Source: Schizochytrium sp. CCTCC M209059 (Eukaryota; Sar; Bigyra; Thraustochytrida; Thraustochytriidae). Taken from it: DNA of 64,000 nt. A program made the translations under genes and the position numbers. This document shows, in pieces, positions 62,250 through 64,000 of the stretch; position 1 is the first letter of the stretch; the number at the start of each line of letters is the position of its first letter. The notes under the pieces are model-generated. The model did not search any database and had not been told where the DNA came from. It saw only the letters and a list, made by a program, of their open reading frames with translations. The DNA lies in NCBI GenBank assembly GCA_000818945.1, contig KN805391.1, positions 508,019 to 572,018 on the forward strand, written 5' to 3'.

Positions 62250-64000
62250 TTACGCTTTGATGAAGGACTGAACCTTTTCAAAGATCTTGACGGAGAGCGG
62301 CACAGGCTGGTTAAATACGTCGCCCGTGCGAGCAGTCTCGATGACGGCGGCGAGACGCGTGCCTTGGTCGATTGCGCGCTTGGCGTCGAGCTCTGAGGCC
62401 TCTTGGGAGCCACCAATGAGGAAATACTTTGTATCACCACTGGTCTTGGCTTGGGCCTTGTCCCAAAGCGCACGCTGCGCGACCTGACCAGCACAAATGA
62501 CAACATGATCGACGTCGAGGACCTGATCCTTGCCCTTGACCTGGATGTGGAAACCGTCATCGTCGACCTTGACGTACTTGACATTACGGAGCATGTTAAC
62601 TCCGCGATGGCGGAGCGAGGTGCGGTGAATCCACCCTGTAGTTTTGCCCAGATTGGCGCCTACCTTGTGTTTACCCCGCTGCAAAAGAAAGATTTCGCGA
62701 GGCGAATGTGTCTGGTCGGATTCGGCCTCGTCGGAGGGAGCGAGACCTCCGCGGGTGCTGTTGGAAAGATCGATCTTCCACTCGTGGGCAAAAGCCTCGA
62801 GCGCGGATGGCTTGGCAAGGCCCGGATCGGGGCCCTTCTCCGTGAGACCTTTGCCCTCTGGATCCGATAGAAATTCGGCAACGTCAAAGCCGATGCCGCC
62901 AGCACCTACAATGGCGACTCGCTTGCCTACCTTGACCTTGCCGCAGAGGACGTCGACATAGCTGACAACCTTGGAGTGGTCGCTACCGGGAAAGTTGACC
63001 TGGCGAGGCGCGACACCAGTGGCCAAAACAACATGTGTGTAGCCTGCGGCATCGAGGTCTTCGATGGATACTGCACGGTTGAGTTGGAGGTCGACGCCCT
63101 TGCGATGGATCTGCGTGGAAAAGTAACGCAAGGTCTCGAAGAACTCTTCTTTGCCGGGGATGCGCTTGGCCATGTTGAATTGACCACCAATGTCAGCATC
63201 TTTTTCGAAAAGCGTAGTTTCGAAGCCGCGCTCAGCACAGCTGACCGCGCAAGCAAGGCCAGCAGGGCCCGCGCCAACGACCGCAACCTTGGAAGACTTG
63301 CGCAAATCGTCCGAGATGGGCGCGAGTTTGAGCTCCGTTTCGTAGCCTGCAAAGGGGTTGACCAGACACGAGGCGCGCTTGCCCTGGAAAGCGTGGTCAA
63401 GGCAGGCTTGATTGCAGCCAATGCAGGTGTTGATGCCCGCCTCGTCTCCCTGCTTGGCCTTTTCGATGAGATTGGGATCCGCAAGGAAGGGACGCGCCAT
63501 GGACACCATGTCCGCGTAGCCCTCGCGCAGAATGTCCTCCGCGGTGCTGGGCATGTTGATACGGTTCGTTGTACACACAGGGATGTCGACCTTGCCCATG
63601 AGGTTCTTGGTGACCCAGGCAAAGCCTCCGCGCGGCACTGCAGTGGCAATTGTGGGGATGCGCGCCTGATGCCAGCCAATGCCCGTATTGATGATAGAAG
63701 CCCCAGCAGCCTCGATTTCGCGCGCCAGGAGCTCAATCTCTTCCCAGGTGGACCCGCCCTGCACGAGATCGAGCATGCTCAGACGGTAGATGACGATAAA
63801 GTCTGGTCCGAGCGCCTCGCGAATGCGACGTACAATCTCAATGGGAAAACGGATCCGGTTCTCGTAGGCACCGCCCCACTTGTCGGAGCGCTTGTTGGCC
63901 TCGGCGGTGATGAACTGGTTGATGAGATAACCCTCGGAGCCCATGACCTCGACGCCGTCGTAGCCGGCCTCGCCAGCAAGCTCCGCGGAGCGGACGAAAT
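62250..64000 (-). CDS. fadH: NADPH-dependent 2,4-dienoyl-CoA reductase, FadH type (5' end outside window)
   Basis: 583 codons are seen and the frame is open to the window edge. The visible part begins inside the FMN-binding TIM barrel (GYDGVEVMGSEGYLINQFIT, then NRIRFPIEIVRRIREALG). The 4Fe-4S cysteines follow in CIGCNQACLD and SCLVNP. An FAD-binding Rossmann motif (VAVVGAGPAGLACAVSCAER) and an NADPH-binding motif (VAIVGAGGIGFDVAEFL) come next. This layout matches bacterial FadH, which reduces 2,4-dienoyl-CoA during beta-oxidation of unsaturated fatty acids. Animals and fungi use an unrelated short-chain dehydrogenase, so a bacterial-type enzyme here is notable. The C-terminus (VQSFIKA) is not a PTS1 signal; targeting cannot be judged without the N-terminus. 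Confidence 0.9.
   Translation of the reverse strand, partial: FVRSAELAGEAGYDGVEVMGSEGYLINQFITAEANKRSDKWGGAYENRIRFPIEIVRRIREALGPDFIVIYRLSMLDLVQGGSTWEEIELLAREIEAAGASIINTGIGWHQARIPTIATAVPRGGFAWVTKNLMGKVDIPVCTTNRINMPSTAEDILREGYADMVSMARPFLADPNLIEKAKQGDEAGINTCIGCNQACLDHAFQGKRASCLVNPFAGYETELKLAPISDDLRKSSKVAVVGAGPAGLACAVSCAERGFETTLFEKDADIGGQFNMAKRIPGKEEFFETLRYFSTQIHRKGVDLQLNRAVSIEDLDAAGYTHVVLATGVAPRQVNFPGSDHSKVVSYVDVLCGKVKVGKRVAIVGAGGIGFDVAEFLSDPEGKGLTEKGPDPGLAKPSALEAFAHEWKIDLSNSTRGGLAPSDEAESDQTHSPREIFLLQRGKHKVGANLGKTTGWIHRTSLRHRGVNMLRNVKYVKVDDDGFHIQVKGKDQVLDVDHVVICAGQVAQRALWDKAQAKTSGDTKYFLIGGSQEASELDAKRAIDQGTRLAAVIETARTGDVFNQPVPLSVKIFEKVQSFIKA

Overview
This is eukaryotic nuclear DNA from a compact, GC-rich, gene-dense and mostly intron-poor genome. 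Many long single-exon reading frames sit beside one clear three-intron gene (prefoldin subunit 5). The gene set includes a KDM6-type JmjC homologue, a tubulin-tyrosine-ligase-like enzyme, TMEM260, rhomboid, a p25-alpha/PH protein and a bacterial-type dienoyl-CoA reductase. Together with Crinkler-like nuclease-kinases it fits a microbial protist, most likely a stramenopile such as a thraustochytrid. That placement is inference; no rRNA or other marker is in the window. Three N gaps (8905-8945, 41148-41175, 52699-52754) show it is a draft scaffold.

Layout. 1-1907: 5' part of a Ctf4/WDHD1-like replication WD40 protein (minus strand). 2273-10617: an accessory island flanked by a 222-bp direct repeat. 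It holds a tandem array of two gene types on the plus strand: a PD-(D/E)XK nuclease fused to a protein-kinase-like domain (two intact copies), and an MSV199-type DNA-binding domain fused to a second PD-(D/E)XK nuclease (one intact copy, one frameshifted, one truncated, one 3' remnant). 10583-17136, all minus: an EGF/multi-TM membrane protein, TMEM260 and an unrecognised 233-residue protein. A 740-bp CTTTG satellite with an exact 55-bp higher-order period lies between the first two. 18935-29928: a large helical-repeat protein (plus), a ubiquitin-like/p25-alpha/PH protein (minus) and a TTLL enzyme (plus). 30173-39865, minus: a RING-finger protein and a 2121-residue KDM6/UTX-like protein that has lost two of three iron ligands. 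39866-47596: about 7.7 kb with no supportable gene, rich in microsatellites and a 150-bp tandem repeat. 47597-64000: rhomboid (minus), prefoldin 5 (plus), a PhyH-like 2OG dioxygenase (plus), a divergent OSCA/TMEM63-like channel (minus), a protein with six CTFxP-type repeats (minus) and FadH-type 2,4-dienoyl-CoA reductase (minus, 5' end outside the window).

Most genes are unrelated housekeeping or cell-biology genes with no shared pathway evident. The exception is the island, where two nuclease-bearing proteins repeat as a unit. One looks like a Crinkler-type effector and the other like a large-DNA-virus or phage-type DNA-binding nuclease. The copies are nearly identical, so the expansion looks recent. 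The island is the best candidate here for an undescribed system; the degenerate KDM6 homologue is second.
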